Notes: generated from the letters alone by a model not told the origin. Positions 35,548-45,685 are shown, counted from the stretch's first letter. The stretch is DNA of 64,000 nt from Bacillota bacterium (GCA_023398815.1 JAEWRW010000026.1:124001-188000), one strand, 5' to 3'. Program-made: numbers and translations.

Positions 35548-37538
35548 TACTTCTTCTGCTCCCCCATTTCCTGCCGCACACGGTAGATGCGGTCCCTCAG
35601 CCGCGCCGCCCGCTCGAAGTCGAGCTCGTCGGCGGCGGCCTTCATTTCCTTTTCCAGCTTGCGCAGCAGTGCCTTCGGGTCCATCGTCTGCTCGCGTATG
35701 ATCTCCAAGTTGTCCTGCAGGGTGTCGCCCGGCTCCACCGCGCTTGTGATCTCCAGAATGTCACGGATCTGCTTGTGCACGCTCTGAGGCGTGATGCCAT
35801 GCTCCTCGTTGTACCGCTGCTGAATGGCGCGCCGGCGGTTGGTTTCGTCCACAGCCTTGCGCAGGGAGTCGGTCATGACGTCGGCGTACATGATGACCCT
35901 GCCCTCCACGTTGCGGGCGGCGCGGCCGATGGTCTGCACCAGCGACGTCTCGGAGCGCAGGAACCCTTCCTTGTCGGCATCCAACACGGCCACCAGGCCC
36001 ACCTCCGGCAGGTCCAGCCCCTCGCGCAGAAGGTTGATGCCTACCAGCACGTCGAACTCGCCCATGCGCAGTTCCTTCAAGAGCTTTGTGCGATCCATCG
36101 TCTCAATGCCGGAGTGTAAATACTTGACCCGGATGCCCAGTTCACTCAGGTAGTCGGTCAGACTTTCGGACATCTTCTTGGTTAGCGTCGTTACCAGCAC
36201 CCGGAAACCCTTCTCCGTCGTCTGGCGAATCTCGCCAATGAGGTCATCCACCTGGTTGGTGACCGGCCGCACGGTGATGGCAGGGTCCAGCAGGCCCGTC
36301 GGGCGGATGAGCTGCTCGGCCAGCCGCTGGGCTTTGCCCAACTCGTATGGCCCGGGGGTGGCGCTGACGTAGACCGTCTGGCCGATGCGCTGCAAAAACT
36401 CGTCAAACTTCAGCGGCCGGTTATCGAAGGCCGCCCGCAGACGGAAGCCGTACTGCACCAGCATCTCCTTGCGGGAGCGGTCGCCGGCGTACATGCCGCG
36501 AACCTGCGGCACGGTCTGGTGGCTCTCATCGATGAACAGCAGGAAATCCTTGGGAAAGTAATCGAGCAACGTAAACGGCGGCTGCCCCGGCTCCCGCCCG
36601 TCAAAGTAGCGGGAGTAATTCTCAATCCCCTGGCAATAGCCAATCTCCCGCAGCATCTCCATGTCGTAGCGGGTGCGCTGCTGCAGGCGCTGGGCCTCCA
36701 GCAACTTCTCCTCCTCACGGAATTTCTCCACTTCCGCAGCCATGTCAGCCTCAATCTGCACCACACCCCGCTCAATGGATTCCTTGTTGGCCGCGTAGTG
36801 GGTGGCCGGGAAGATGATTGTATGCTGCAGTTGGGAGACGACCTTGCCCGTCAGCGGCTGCACCTCCAGGATCCGGTCAATCTCATCCCCGAAAAACTCA
36901 AACCGGATGGCCACGTCGCTGGAGGCGGCCGGGAACACCTCTACCACGTCGCCCCGCACCCGGAACGTGCCCCGGGCGAACTCCAGGTCGTTGCGCTCAA
37001 ACTGGATGTCAACGAGGCGTGAGAGGAATTTCTGCCGGGAGATCTTCATGCCGGGGCGCACCGATAGACTCATGTCCAGGTATTCCTTGGGGCTGCCCAG
37101 GGCGTAGATGCAGGACACCGACGCCACGATGATGACGTCGTTACGCTCCAGCGCTGAAGCCGTGGCGCTGTGGCGCAGTTTGTCAATCTCCTCGTTGATG
37201 TTGGATTCCTTCTCGATGTAGGTATCGGTGGCCGGCAGGTAGGCCTCCGGCTGGTAATAGTCATAGTAGCTGACGAAGTACTCCACCCGGTTGTTGGGGA
37301 AGAACTCCCTGAACTCACTGCAAAGCTGGGCGGCCAGCGTTTTGTTGTGGGCGATGACCAGCGCCGGCCGCTGGGTACGGGCGATGATGTTGGCGATGGT
37401 GAAGGTTTTGCCCGAACCGGTGACGCCCAGCAGCACCTGGTCGGTGTAGCCGCGGTTAATGCCATCCACCAGCGCATCGATGGCCTGCGGTTGGTCGCCG
37501 GTCGGCTGGAACTCGGCCTTCAATTGAAACTCCGGCAT
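35547..37538 (-). CDS. uvrB: UvrABC system protein B
   Basis: A 663-residue helicase-like protein: Walker A GVTGSGKTFT, the damage-probing beta hairpin region YYDYYQPEAYLP, DESHQ, the helicase motifs TTLTKKMSE and QTIGRAARN, and a C-terminal UVR domain (about 620-655) for UvrC contact. UvrB verifies damage and recruits UvrC, which is not in the window. GAGGGAG precedes the ATG. A LexA-like box overlaps the promoter. Confidence 0.97.
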
Positions 37539-37572
37539 GCGGCTCCCTCCTCACTCTTTTGTGAACTGATTA

Positions 37573-37612
37573 AGCATACCACAGACTGCCCAAATTTGCA
37601 AACAGTTGTTCG
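37573..37612 (-). promoter_or_regulatory. uvrBA promoter with overlapping LexA-like (SOS) box
   Basis: On the minus strand TTGCAA (37596-37601) and TATGCT with TGG extended -10 (37573-37578) are 17 nt apart. CGAAC-AACT-GTTTG (37599-37612) overlaps the -35 and matches the Gram-positive SOS box CGAAC-N4-GTTCG at nine of ten fixed positions. Confidence 0.65.
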
Positions 37613-37683
37613 CAAAACCCGTAGAAAACCGCCGACTTTTTCTGTGCTGTTTTCATAGGATACCATGAAATTGCTGCCAGCAA

Positions 37684-37716
37684 ACGACGACCGGCACCAC
37701 TTAGGTACCGGTCGTC
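37684..37716 (-). terminator. Hairpin terminator of the rhamnosidase gene
   Basis: GACGACCGGCACC and GTACCGGTCGTC form a long stem with one mismatch around a 5-6-nt loop, about 30 nt beyond the rhamnosidase stop. Only GTTTG follows on the minus strand. Confidence 0.6.
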
Positions 37717-37745
37717 ATTCTAGCGAAGAAAAGAGGGGGCAACCC

Positions 37746-40325
37746 TCATGCGCGGTTCGCCAGCACCCGGTGGCAGCCACCCGGTAAAGCCAACGCATCA
37801 GCCATCGGAGGCGTGGTGGCCTCCTCCACCCGTGCCATGCGCCAGCCCGGCAGCCGCAGCGTCGCCGTCGTGCCGGCAGGTACCTCGATGTCCAGCGTCA
37901 GGCCCTCCCCCGTGCGCTGCCAGGCGCACCGCAGGGTGCCATGGGGCGTCTCGTGCCAGGCGCGGACGAAGTCCAACCCATCGACGGGCTGGGGCGCCAG
38001 CACCGTGTGCCGGAAGCCCGGCGCGCCCTCGTCAGGGCGGATGCCCGCCAGCGTCTTATAGAAGAATGCGCCCACGTCGCTGAACATGTGGTGGTTGTGG
38101 GAGTCCCTACCCTCGAACGACTCCCACAGCGTGTTGGAACCCCGCTCAATCCATTCACCGAAGCTGGGATAGGTCGTCTGGGTGGCCAACGCAAAGGCCA
38201 GGTCGGCCCGTCCGTGGTCGCTCAGGGCCTGCAGCACGGTCTTGGTGCCCAGGATGCCGCAGTCGAAGTGGCGGTCGTAGGCCTCCACCTCCGCCACCAG
38301 GTGTGCCAGCACCTTCTCTTGCAGCTCCCCTGCCACAATGCCCCAATGGAGAGCCAGGGCGTAGACCGTCATGCAGTCGCCGGTCACCGTGCCAGTGCCC
38401 TCGTCAATGAACCGCTGGCGGAACACCCGTCGCAGCCACTCGGCCTTGGCCTCGCAGCGGGCGGCGGCCTCGTGCAGGCCCAGAACACCCGCGACCTTGG
38501 CCGCCACCACGTTGTCAGCCAGGTAATACCACGTGTCTGACACCCTGGTGGGCGTCTTGGGTTGGCCGGCAGGGCGGCCCGCCGAGCACCAGTCACCCAG
38601 GCCGAAGTCCAGCGTGCCGTCCTCGCTCATGGTGTCAAGGTACCGGAGATACCGCTCCATGGCTCCCCAGCACCGCTCCAGCGGCTCCCGGTCGCCGGTG
38701 TAGAGGTAAAGGTTCCAGGGCAGGAAGAAGAGAACACTGTCCCACATGGGGCCGCTGCCCCAGTTGTAGCCCCAGCCACCGGTGGGCACAATCCCCGGCA
38801 GCGCGCCATCGGGCCGCTGGGCGTCCAGGATGTCATCGAGCCACTTGCCATAGGCCGTGCGAGGGTCGTAGTTGAGCAGCACCTGTTCGCTGGAGAGTAC
38901 GGCGTCACCTGTCCAACCGTTCTTCTCCCGGTGGGGACAGTCGGTGGGGATGCCATGGTAGTTGTTCTCGGTGGAGGCCTTCACCGCCGCGTGCAAGCGG
39001 TTGACGAGGTCGTGGGAGCATTCAAACCCACCGGCCTCCGGCAGGTCGGTGTGGGCGATGCACGCCGTTAGCGTGCCGTCGTCGGGTTCGCCGGGCAGGC
39101 CACTGACCCGCACATACCGGAACCCGTGGTAGGTGAAGCGAGGTTCGTAGCACTCCTCTTCCCCACCCTTGCAAATATAAGTATCCTGCTGGATACTCTC
39201 GCAGGTCACGTGGGCACGAATGTTTTGGTCATCCACGTCACCGTCGTCGGCCAGCAGTTCGGTGTGCTTCAGGGTAATCATCGTACCAGCCGCCGCCCGC
39301 ACCCGCAGCCGCACCCAGCCGGCGATGTTGCGCCCCAGGTCAAAGACCCAGGCCCCATCGGGCAGCGGCCAGTGCCGTGCCGGGGCGAACTTCTCCACCA
39401 CGCGGATGGAGGGCATTTGCAGCGACCGAAGCCTCCCACCCGGTGAACGGCAGACGATCGCCTGCGCCCAGTCGCTGTCGTCGAAGCCCGGCGCATTCCA
39501 ACCCGGGAGCTCCCGCCGGGCATCGCAGGTTTCGCCCACGTAGAGGTTGTTGTACACAATCGGGCCGCGGGTCGTGCGCCAGTGGCTGCCGGTGGCGATG
39601 GGCACCGTGCCTGCGGCGATCTCCGCAAAGCCCTGCAGCAGCAGCTTGGGGTGGTGCCGCCAAGGAGCTTTCTCGAAGTCCCAGGCGTTGGGGGTATCCA
39701 CGTTGTACATGCCGTTGCCCAGCACCACGGCCACCACGTTCTCGCCGGGTTGCAGGAGTGCCGTCACGTCAAAGACGCGATACAGGCAGGTGCGGTCGTA
39801 GGCCGTGAAGGGCGGATCTAACCGGGCGTCATCCACCGGCCGGCCGTTTATGGTGAGCGTGAAATACCCCAGGCCGCACACATACAACCGGGCGCGAGTG
39901 GCTGGCCCCGCTAGCCGGAAGGAGGTGCGCAGCAGCGGGGCCGTGGCATCCTCCGCAGGTGTGGCACCGGGCGGTGGGGCAATCCAGTGGGCGTGCCAGT
40001 CTTCTGGGTGCAACAGGCTCGTCTCAAACCGGGCCGGCTCGCTCCAGCTTGCCTGGTCGCCTTCGCCCCATGTCTGCACCCGCCAATGGATGACCACCCC
40101 GCTGGGCAGCGGCCCGCCGCCCCAGCGGATGTTCTGGGTGTTGCCGCCCTCCACCCGGCCGCTGTCCCACAGCAGGTCAGCCTGTGTCTCCAGCGCCTCC
40201 GCGGTCACCGCCGCCGTCACCCGCCAGGCCCGCTGCCCGCCGCACCGCCAGGCAAACTGCGGCTGCGGCGTGTCCACCCCCAGCGGATCCGCGAGGTGGT
40301 TGCAGAGCAGATGTGTCGCTTGCAT
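37746..40325 (-). CDS. Alpha-L-rhamnosidase, GH78 family
   Basis: An 859-residue protein with the multi-domain GH78 layout: N-terminal beta-sandwich domains (about 1-330, including GYFTLTINGRPVDDARLDPP and the carbohydrate-binding YNNLYVGET region), an (alpha/alpha)6 catalytic barrel with GIPTDCPHREKNGWTGDA holding the acidic residues, and a C-terminal beta domain. It would release terminal rhamnose from plant glycosides or polysaccharides. No signal peptide is present, so it is probably cytoplasmic and needs an importer not seen here. GGAGGAGG precedes the ATG; it is a single-gene unit. Confidence 0.92.
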   Translation of the reverse strand: MQATHLLCNHLADPLGVDTPQPQFAWRCGGQRAWRVTAAVTAEALETQADLLWDSGRVEGGNTQNIRWGGGPLPSGVVIHWRVQTWGEGDQASWSEPARFETSLLHPEDWHAHWIAPPPGATPAEDATAPLLRTSFRLAGPATRARLYVCGLGYFTLTINGRPVDDARLDPPFTAYDRTCLYRVFDVTALLQPGENVVAVVLGNGMYNVDTPNAWDFEKAPWRHHPKLLLQGFAEIAAGTVPIATGSHWRTTRGPIVYNNLYVGETCDARRELPGWNAPGFDDSDWAQAIVCRSPGGRLRSLQMPSIRVVEKFAPARHWPLPDGAWVFDLGRNIAGWVRLRVRAAAGTMITLKHTELLADDGDVDDQNIRAHVTCESIQQDTYICKGGEEECYEPRFTYHGFRYVRVSGLPGEPDDGTLTACIAHTDLPEAGGFECSHDLVNRLHAAVKASTENNYHGIPTDCPHREKNGWTGDAVLSSEQVLLNYDPRTAYGKWLDDILDAQRPDGALPGIVPTGGWGYNWGSGPMWDSVLFFLPWNLYLYTGDREPLERCWGAMERYLRYLDTMSEDGTLDFGLGDWCSAGRPAGQPKTPTRVSDTWYYLADNVVAAKVAGVLGLHEAAARCEAKAEWLRRVFRQRFIDEGTGTVTGDCMTVYALALHWGIVAGELQEKVLAHLVAEVEAYDRHFDCGILGTKTVLQALSDHGRADLAFALATQTTYPSFGEWIERGSNTLWESFEGRDSHNHHMFSDVGAFFYKTLAGIRPDEGAPGFRHTVLAPQPVDGLDFVRAWHETPHGTLRCAWQRTGEGLTLDIEVPAGTTATLRLPGWRMARVEEATTPPMADALALPGGCHRVLANRA

Positions 40326-40360
40326 GGTTCATCCTCCTCCACGCTTCGTTTGGCCCCACC

Positions 40361-40388
40361 ATTATACCGTCTCCCGCCCGGCTGGAAA
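40361..40388 (-). promoter_or_regulatory. Promoter of the rhamnosidase gene
   Basis: TATAAT (40361-40366) with TTTCCA 16 nt upstream on the minus strand, about 36 nt before the start codon. Confidence 0.5.
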
Positions 40389-40499
40389 CCCCATTCATCC
40401 CTTTTTATGCCATTTGTCTGCCTCTTGGTTGGCAAACAAGAACCTGAAGCATTTCGGGGCACGGCGCTGACTCCACCGGTGGTTCTTTTCGCCTTGCGC

Positions 40500-40544
40500 A
40501 CAAAAAGGAAAGAGCGTCCCTGCCGTGGAGAGGCAGGGACGCTC
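40500..40544 (-). terminator. Intrinsic terminator of the vanW-like gene
   Basis: GAGCGTCCCTGCC and its exact complement form a 13-bp stem with a 7-nt loop (40512-40544), followed on the minus strand by TTTCCTTTTT. It lies 17 nt beyond the stop. Confidence 0.85.
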
Positions 40545-40561
40545 GGTGTGTTCGGGTTGGT

Positions 40562-42124
40562 TCAGCCCACCGCGTCGGTCGGTTCCGTCGTTGGTTCGTC
40601 CGTCGGCTCCTTCTTGGTGGGGGTGGGCTTTGGCGTGGGCGTCGGGGTGGGGTCGCTGGGGTTCGGGTCGGCAGGGTTATAGTGAACCTCCCCAGTGATG
40701 GCCCGGTAATAATCCTTGTGCAGCACCACGCGGTCAATTTCCTTGCCATTCTTCATGTAGACCTTATAGGTCGTCACACGCTTGCCGCTGTGGGAGGAAT
40801 AGGATTTGGTCGTCCCCTTGGGCACGGAGGAATCCTTGATGTACTTGGTCTCGCCGGGCTTGTAGGTTGCGGTTGTGACGCTGTCCAGCTTGATCGTGAC
40901 CCCATCGGCCAACGGCTGCCCATAGATCTCCGCCGTCACCTTGTGGGTGCGGGAGCTGGAGTACATGATGATGTAGATGGGCATCTTCTGGTTGTTCTTA
41001 AACTTGAGATCCAACCGGCCATAGTCAACCGTGGCGTCCTGCCCAGCCTCCAGGTAGGCCAACTCATAGGTGTGCTTGGTGCGCTCCACAATCTCCAGGT
41101 CACTCATCACAACGGCGTTGAACAGAGTGCCCGACACTTGACAGACGCCACCACCCAGGCCGTTGTCCGTCTTGCCGTTGTTGATGACACCGGCGATCTT
41201 ATAACCCTTCTTGGCGGTGCGCTCCCCCGTGGCGTCATTGAAGGAGAACGTCTCCCCCGGCAAAAGAACGGTGCCGCTGATGGCCTCGGTGGCCAGACGG
41301 ATGTTCTCCTCCCGGTTGCTGTCGTCCTTCATGGTGGTAACCTTCTTGGCAATGAGCTGGGTGTTGTTCTTCAGCTCGTCGGCCGTCACCGCCGGGGCCA
41401 CCGGTTGGGTCTGAACCTGCACGGTGCCATAGGTCTTGTTGTCAAGCTCGGCCTTGGCCGCCGCCCAAAGCTGGTCGGCATCCACTGCGGTGCCCGCCTT
41501 CTCCTGGGTGAAGGTGAAGCGCTCGTCGCCCTCCTTGTCGGGGTCAAAACTCTTAATGCCGGCATCCACTGCCGCCACGGTGAGCGAAGCAGCCACCTCC
41601 CGCACCTTGGCTTCCAGCGCGGTCGTGTCAGTGGTCATCGTCGTCGTCAGCTTCACGGGGTTCTCGGGTAGTTTCTGTATGGTCTCAAACCGGTTGAGCA
41701 CGCTGCCCTCGCGGCCCTGGTTCCAAGCCTGGTCGATGATGGCGTCGGTATCAAAAGTAACGCCCATATCCGCCGAGGTATACGCCCACGTCTGGGTGCC
41801 CGAGGCCAGCGTCAGGCCCATAGGCTTCAGGCCCTCCTGCTGCTTGGCTTCCACCTTGGCCTTGGCTTCTTCCTTGGTCAGCCCACCCAGCGCAATGTCG
41901 TCCACATACACGCCGTCGTAAATCGTGTCCACGTTGACGGTCTTGTCAATGAGCTCCTGCTGCTGGCGCGCCTGTTCCTGCTGGATGTTCTGATGGGCGA
42001 TGTAGGCGATGCCGCCGCCGGCCGCCAGCACCACCACGGACACCAGCACAAGGACAAGGGGATTTACCCTCCCCTTGCTTCTGCTGTTTCTTGTTTTCTT
42101 AACCGGCAAATTCCTTCCCCGCAT
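40562..42124 (-). CDS. VanW family protein with peptidoglycan-binding-like N-terminal region
   Basis: A 520-residue exported protein: basic N-terminus, one membrane helix (about 24-42), a coiled segment, two repeated domains of the YkuD-associated peptidoglycan-binding type (about 60-260) and a VanW domain with LLPGETFSFNDATGERT, GGGVCQVSGTLFNA and MPIYIIMY. A C-terminal Pro/Thr-rich tail (PTPTPTPKPTPT) follows. VanW domains occur in glycopeptide-resistance clusters and many cell-wall proteins, but their activity is not known. The start at 42124 has GGAGG ten bases upstream; rex ends 44 bp upstream. Confidence 0.88.
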   Translation of the reverse strand: MRGRNLPVKKTRNSRSKGRVNPLVLVLVSVVVLAAGGGIAYIAHQNIQQEQARQQQELIDKTVNVDTIYDGVYVDDIALGGLTKEEAKAKVEAKQQEGLKPMGLTLASGTQTWAYTSADMGVTFDTDAIIDQAWNQGREGSVLNRFETIQKLPENPVKLTTTMTTDTTALEAKVREVAASLTVAAVDAGIKSFDPDKEGDERFTFTQEKAGTAVDADQLWAAAKAELDNKTYGTVQVQTQPVAPAVTADELKNNTQLIAKKVTTMKDDSNREENIRLATEAISGTVLLPGETFSFNDATGERTAKKGYKIAGVINNGKTDNGLGGGVCQVSGTLFNAVVMSDLEIVERTKHTYELAYLEAGQDATVDYGRLDLKFKNNQKMPIYIIMYSSSRTHKVTAEIYGQPLADGVTIKLDSVTTATYKPGETKYIKDSSVPKGTTKSYSSHSGKRVTTYKVYMKNGKEIDRVVLHKDYYRAITGEVHYNPADPNPSDPTPTPTPKPTPTKKEPTDEPTTEPTDAVG

Positions 42125-42168
42125 AGTAGTTTTTCCTCCAATGAATCGATGAAAACGGTATGATTCCG

Positions 42169-42843
42169 TTATTCTTCCTCTGGTCTCGTCTGTGTGCAAC
42201 CGTCGGTCGGTTCTCCCTCGTCCTTCAGGTCGCAAAGCCGATAGGTCAGCGCCATCAGCCCATCGGTGAGCTGGGCATTCTCCACCGCCACACCCGGTAT
42301 GACGATGTCCACTGGCGCAAAGTTCCAAATGGCGCGAATTCCTGCGTCGGCGCAAAGCCGCGCCACCGCCAGCGCCGCGCCGGCCGGCACGGTGATGGCG
42401 GCGATGTCCACCTCGTGGGTTGCCAGAAAGCCCGCCAGCCCCGCACCATCCAACACCTTGGCCTGGCCGAATGTCCGCCCGATGAGATCCGGGTCGGTAT
42501 CAAAGAGCGCCAGCACGTCGTAGCCCTCGGAGCTGAAGTTGGCGTAATGGGACAGCGCCTGCCCAATGTTGCCCGCACCCACCACGATCATGCGGTACTG
42601 GTGCGTCAGGCCCAGAATGTGGGCGATGTGACGGCGTAGCTCCGCCACGTTGTAGCCGTAGCCCTGCTGGCCAAAGCCGCCAAAGCAATTGAGGTCCTGG
42701 CGAATCTGCGAGGCGGTGATGTTCATGCGCCCGCTGAGTGCCAGGGAGGAAATTTTCTGCACGCCTTCCTGCTCCAGCAGCGCCAGCTGGCGGTAGTATC
42801 GCGGCAGCCGCCGGATCACCGCGTCCGAAACCTTCCTGTGCAT
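42169..42843 (-). CDS. rex: Redox-sensing transcriptional repressor Rex
   Basis: A 224-residue protein with the Rex N-terminal winged helix (about 5-75, VIRRLPRYYRQL, SGRMNITASQIRQDLNCFGGFG) and a Rossmann domain binding NAD(H) (VVGAGNIGQAL, about 88-98). Rex represses fermentation and anaerobic genes when NADH is low. The acetate kinase gene in this window is a plausible target, but I found no convincing Rex box. The start at 42843 follows GGGAGG. Confidence 0.96.
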   Translation of the reverse strand: MHRKVSDAVIRRLPRYYRQLALLEQEGVQKISSLALSGRMNITASQIRQDLNCFGGFGQQGYGYNVAELRRHIAHILGLTHQYRMIVVGAGNIGQALSHYANFSSEGYDVLALFDTDPDLIGRTFGQAKVLDGAGLAGFLATHEVDIAAITVPAGAALAVARLCADAGIRAIWNFAPVDIVIPGVAVENAQLTDGLMALTYRLCDLKDEGEPTDGCTQTRPEEE

Positions 42844-42955
42844 GCCATTCCTCCCAACTGCCCATCCGCGCAAAGCACCATCGTTAGTATGTCGAACCTG
42901 CCAAGTGAATAAACACAAGCCAACCAAGAGGGTGTCCACCCACTACGGCCCGTTT

Positions 42956-42984
42956 ATCATACCATTCTTTGCCGGGCCGGGCAA
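42956..42984 (-). promoter_or_regulatory. Promoter of rex
   Basis: TTGCCC (42979-42984), 17-nt spacer and TATGAT with TGG extended -10 (42956-42961) on the minus strand. The leader to the Rex start would be about 105 nt. Confidence 0.5.
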
Positions 42985-43102
42985 TGCAATTATTCCATAC
43001 ACAATGCATCTCGCACCCCGGCAGGAGCCGCGTCCTGCACACTGGTCAGCCGGGCGTTCCTCCGGTATAATGGGGGACGCACACCATCGCAAGGACGGAA
43101 CA

Positions 43103-45019
43103 ATGATACAATTAACCCTTGAAAAAATAGGTAAATACTACGGCGTGGATACGGTGCTGGAAGACATCAGCCTGGCCCTGCAGGACCGGCAGCGTCTTGG
43201 CATCGTGGGGGCCAACGGCGCGGGCAAGACGACGCTGCTGCGCATCGTCACCGGGGAGCTGGCTGCCGATGAGGGCCGGGTGTACCGCTCCGACAGTCTG
43301 CGGCTGGGGTACCTGGCGCAGGAGAGCATGACCGTGCCTGACGGCACCCCGTGGGAGGAGATGCTCACGGTCTTTGCCGACGTGTTTGCCATGGAGGATC
43401 GCCTGCGCCGGCTGGAGCACGACATGGGCGAGGCCGTGAACGACGAACCTACGCTCACGCGTCTATCGAACGAATATGCCCGCCTGACCGAGCGCTTTGA
43501 AGCAGCCAACGGATACGGCTACCGCAGCGCCATCCTGGGCGTGTTGAAGGGCTTGGGCTTCGATGACGAGCAGATCAACCGGCGGGCGTCCACCCTCTCG
43601 GGCGGGCAGCAGTCGCGCCTGGGGCTGGCCAAGCTCCTGCTGCGCCGGCCGGACCTGCTACTGCTGGACGAACCCACCAACCACCTGGACATCGGCTCCA
43701 TCGGCTGGCTGGAGGATTACCTCAACAGCTATGCCGGCGCCGTCATTGTGGTGAGCCACGACCGCTACTTCCTGGACGCCGTCTGCAACTCCATCGGGGA
43801 GATCAGCAACCACCGCCTGAGTCTCTACGAGGGCAACTACACCGAGTACATGATCGAGCGGGAGGAACGCATCCGCCTGCAGCAGAAGGCCTATGACCTT
43901 AACCGGCGGGAGATCGAGCGGCACGAGCAGATCATCCGCCGCTACAAGCAGTACAACCGGGAGAAGAGCATCCGCGCCGCCCACAGTTGGGAGAAGAAGC
44001 TTTCAAAGATCGAGCGCGTCGACCAGGTGCGGGAGGAAGCCACCGTTCGCTTCGCCTTTGAGACGACCCGACGCACCGGGAGCGATGTGCTGCTGGCAGA
44101 GGGGCTTGGCAAATCCTTCGGGCCGGTGCGCCTGTTTCAGAACATGGATCTCACCATCCGCGCGGGCGACCGGGTGGGCATCGTGGGCCGCAACGGCATT
44201 GGCAAAACAACGCTGCTTCGCATCCTCATGGGTGAGCTTGTCCAGGAGGCTGGGCACTTCCAGTGGGGTACCGGTGTGCAGGTAGGCTATTACGACCAGA
44301 AACAGCAGGGTCTCTCGCCCGAAAAGACCGTCATCGATGAGGTGTGGGACGCTTACCGCACCCTGGAACCCCAGAAGATCCGCGACACGCTGGCGGCGTT
44401 CCTCTTCCGCGGGGACGACGTGGACAAGCGCATCGCCGACCTCTCCGGCGGGGAACGGGGCCGGGTGGCGCTCATTAAGCTCCTGCTGGGCCGCTACAAC
44501 GTGTTGCTGCTGGACGAACCCACCAACCACCTGGACACGGCCTCCTGCCAGGTGCTGGAGGATGCCCTGCTCGATTTCGACGGTACGCTGCTGTTCGTCT
44601 CCCACGACCGGTACTTCATCAACCGCATCGCCACGCGGGTCATCGAGATGACCGACGACGGCGTGACCGACTACCCCGGCAACTGGGACGCCTACCTCAA
44701 CCACAAGGCGGTGGAAAACCGTCCGCCGGCCTTCGACCCCAACGAGGGGCTGACCAAGACCGAGCGCCGCCGGCAGGACCGCCAGAGCCGGGAGGCCGAG
44801 GCCGAGCTGCGCGAGCGACGGCGGGAGGTGAAGCGTCTGGAGGATGCCATCACCGCCGCCGAAGGGGAACTGGCGGCGCTGGAGGAGCAGCTCAGCGACC
44901 CGGCGGCGCTGTCGCCCGGTGAGATTGCCGCCCTCTCCGCCCGGCACGACGAGCAGAAGCAGGCCTGTGACGCGCTGGTGGAGCAGTGGGAGACCGCCCT
45001 GCTGGCGTTGGAGGAATAG
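43103..45019 (+). CDS. ABC-F family ATP-binding protein
   Basis: A 638-residue soluble protein with two ABC domains and no membrane segment: Walker A GANGAGKTT and GRNGIGKTT, signatures LSGGQQSRL and LSGGERGRV, two LLLDEPTNHLD Walker B motifs, the inter-domain linker (about 235-310) and a C-terminal coiled coil (about 545-635). ABC-F proteins act on the ribosome; the YdiF/Uup type fits best. Antibiotic protection cannot be inferred. The ATG at 43103 has AAGGA; a TATAAT stands at 43076-43081. Confidence 0.93.
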   Translation: MIQLTLEKIGKYYGVDTVLEDISLALQDRQRLGIVGANGAGKTTLLRIVTGELAADEGRVYRSDSLRLGYLAQESMTVPDGTPWEEMLTVFADVFAMEDRLRRLEHDMGEAVNDEPTLTRLSNEYARLTERFEAANGYGYRSAILGVLKGLGFDDEQINRRASTLSGGQQSRLGLAKLLLRRPDLLLLDEPTNHLDIGSIGWLEDYLNSYAGAVIVVSHDRYFLDAVCNSIGEISNHRLSLYEGNYTEYMIEREERIRLQQKAYDLNRREIERHEQIIRRYKQYNREKSIRAAHSWEKKLSKIERVDQVREEATVRFAFETTRRTGSDVLLAEGLGKSFGPVRLFQNMDLTIRAGDRVGIVGRNGIGKTTLLRILMGELVQEAGHFQWGTGVQVGYYDQKQQGLSPEKTVIDEVWDAYRTLEPQKIRDTLAAFLFRGDDVDKRIADLSGGERGRVALIKLLLGRYNVLLLDEPTNHLDTASCQVLEDALLDFDGTLLFVSHDRYFINRIATRVIEMTDDGVTDYPGNWDAYLNHKAVENRPPAFDPNEGLTKTERRRQDRQSREAEAELRERRREVKRLEDAITAAEGELAALEEQLSDPAALSPGEIAALSARHDEQKQACDALVEQWETALLALEE

Positions 45020-45042
45020 CCCCACCCCGCCCCGAACTCTTG

Positions 45043-45072
45043 GCGCACGGATGTATTTCCGTGCGCTTTTTT
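45043..45072 (+). terminator. Intrinsic terminator of the ABC-F gene
   Basis: GCGCACGGA and TCCGTGCGC form a perfect 9-bp stem with a 6-nt loop, followed by six T. Confidence 0.9.
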
Positions 45073-45082
45073 CATTATTAAG

Positions 45083-45112
45083 TGAACCGATTTCCCCACC
45101 CGGTGCTCTAAT
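45083..45112 (+). promoter_or_regulatory. ECF-type promoter of the sigma/anti-sigma operon
   Basis: TGAACC (45083-45088) and CTCTAAT (45106-45112), 17 nt apart, resemble the GAACC / CTCTAA pattern of promoters read by their own ECF sigma factor, suggesting autoregulation. Confidence 0.5.
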
Positions 45113-45151
45113 GGGGTGCATGCATGCAAAATCCACCAAGGAGGTGACGGT

Positions 45152-45685
45152 TTGGCAAACGAATTGGAGTTGTCACACCGGCGGGAAGATACAACAGCCC
45201 GCGCCGAACCCCTAACCCGGGAGGCGTTTGCCCGCCTGGTGCTGGAGAACGAGCGCCTGCTCTACAGCGTCTGCCGCTCCATGACCGGCAACCATGCCGA
45301 CAGCCTGGATCTCATCCAGGACACGGTGCTGGCTGCCTGGCAGTCATTGGGCAGCCTGCGGGAGCCCCGCTATTTCCGTACGTGGCTCGTGCGCATCCTC
45401 ATCAACCGCTGCCACCGGTGGCTGCGCCGCCGGGGCCGCCAGCCCCTGCCGCTGGCAGACGAGCCGGTCGCCCCGCCGAGGGACGACGCCATGGCCGTGC
45501 GCCAGGCAGTGGAGGGGCTACCCCTGAAGCTGCGGCCCGTCGTGATCCTGCACTATTATGAGGACTTCGGCATTGAGGACATCGCCCGCACGCTGGCCAT
45601 CCCGGCGGGCACGGTCAAGTCGCGGCTTTCCAAGGCCCGTGCACTGCTGCGGCAGAGACTCTCAGACAAGGAGGAATCGGAATGA
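45152..45685 (+). CDS. ECF subfamily RNA polymerase sigma factor
   Basis: A 177-residue sigma-70 family protein with region 2 (AFARLVLENERLLYSVCRSM, SLDLIQDTVLAAWQSL) and region 4 (LPLKLRPVVILHYYEDFGIE, IARTLAIPAGTVKSRLSKAR), and no region 3, the ECF layout. It is read from a TTG at 45152, where AAGGAGGTG has ideal spacing; no ATG nearby is so well placed. The next gene overlaps by 4 nt and encodes a membrane protein that is probably its anti-sigma factor. Confidence 0.9.
   Translation: MANELELSHRREDTTARAEPLTREAFARLVLENERLLYSVCRSMTGNHADSLDLIQDTVLAAWQSLGSLREPRYFRTWLVRILINRCHRWLRRRGRQPLPLADEPVAPPRDDAMAVRQAVEGLPLKLRPVVILHYYEDFGIEDIARTLAIPAGTVKSRLSKARALLRQRLSDKEESE

Noticed and set aside
42880..42920. 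A Rex autoregulation site in the rex leader (TTGTGTTTATTCACTT).
   Set aside because: The half-sites are 6 rather than 8 nt apart and the right half is poor.
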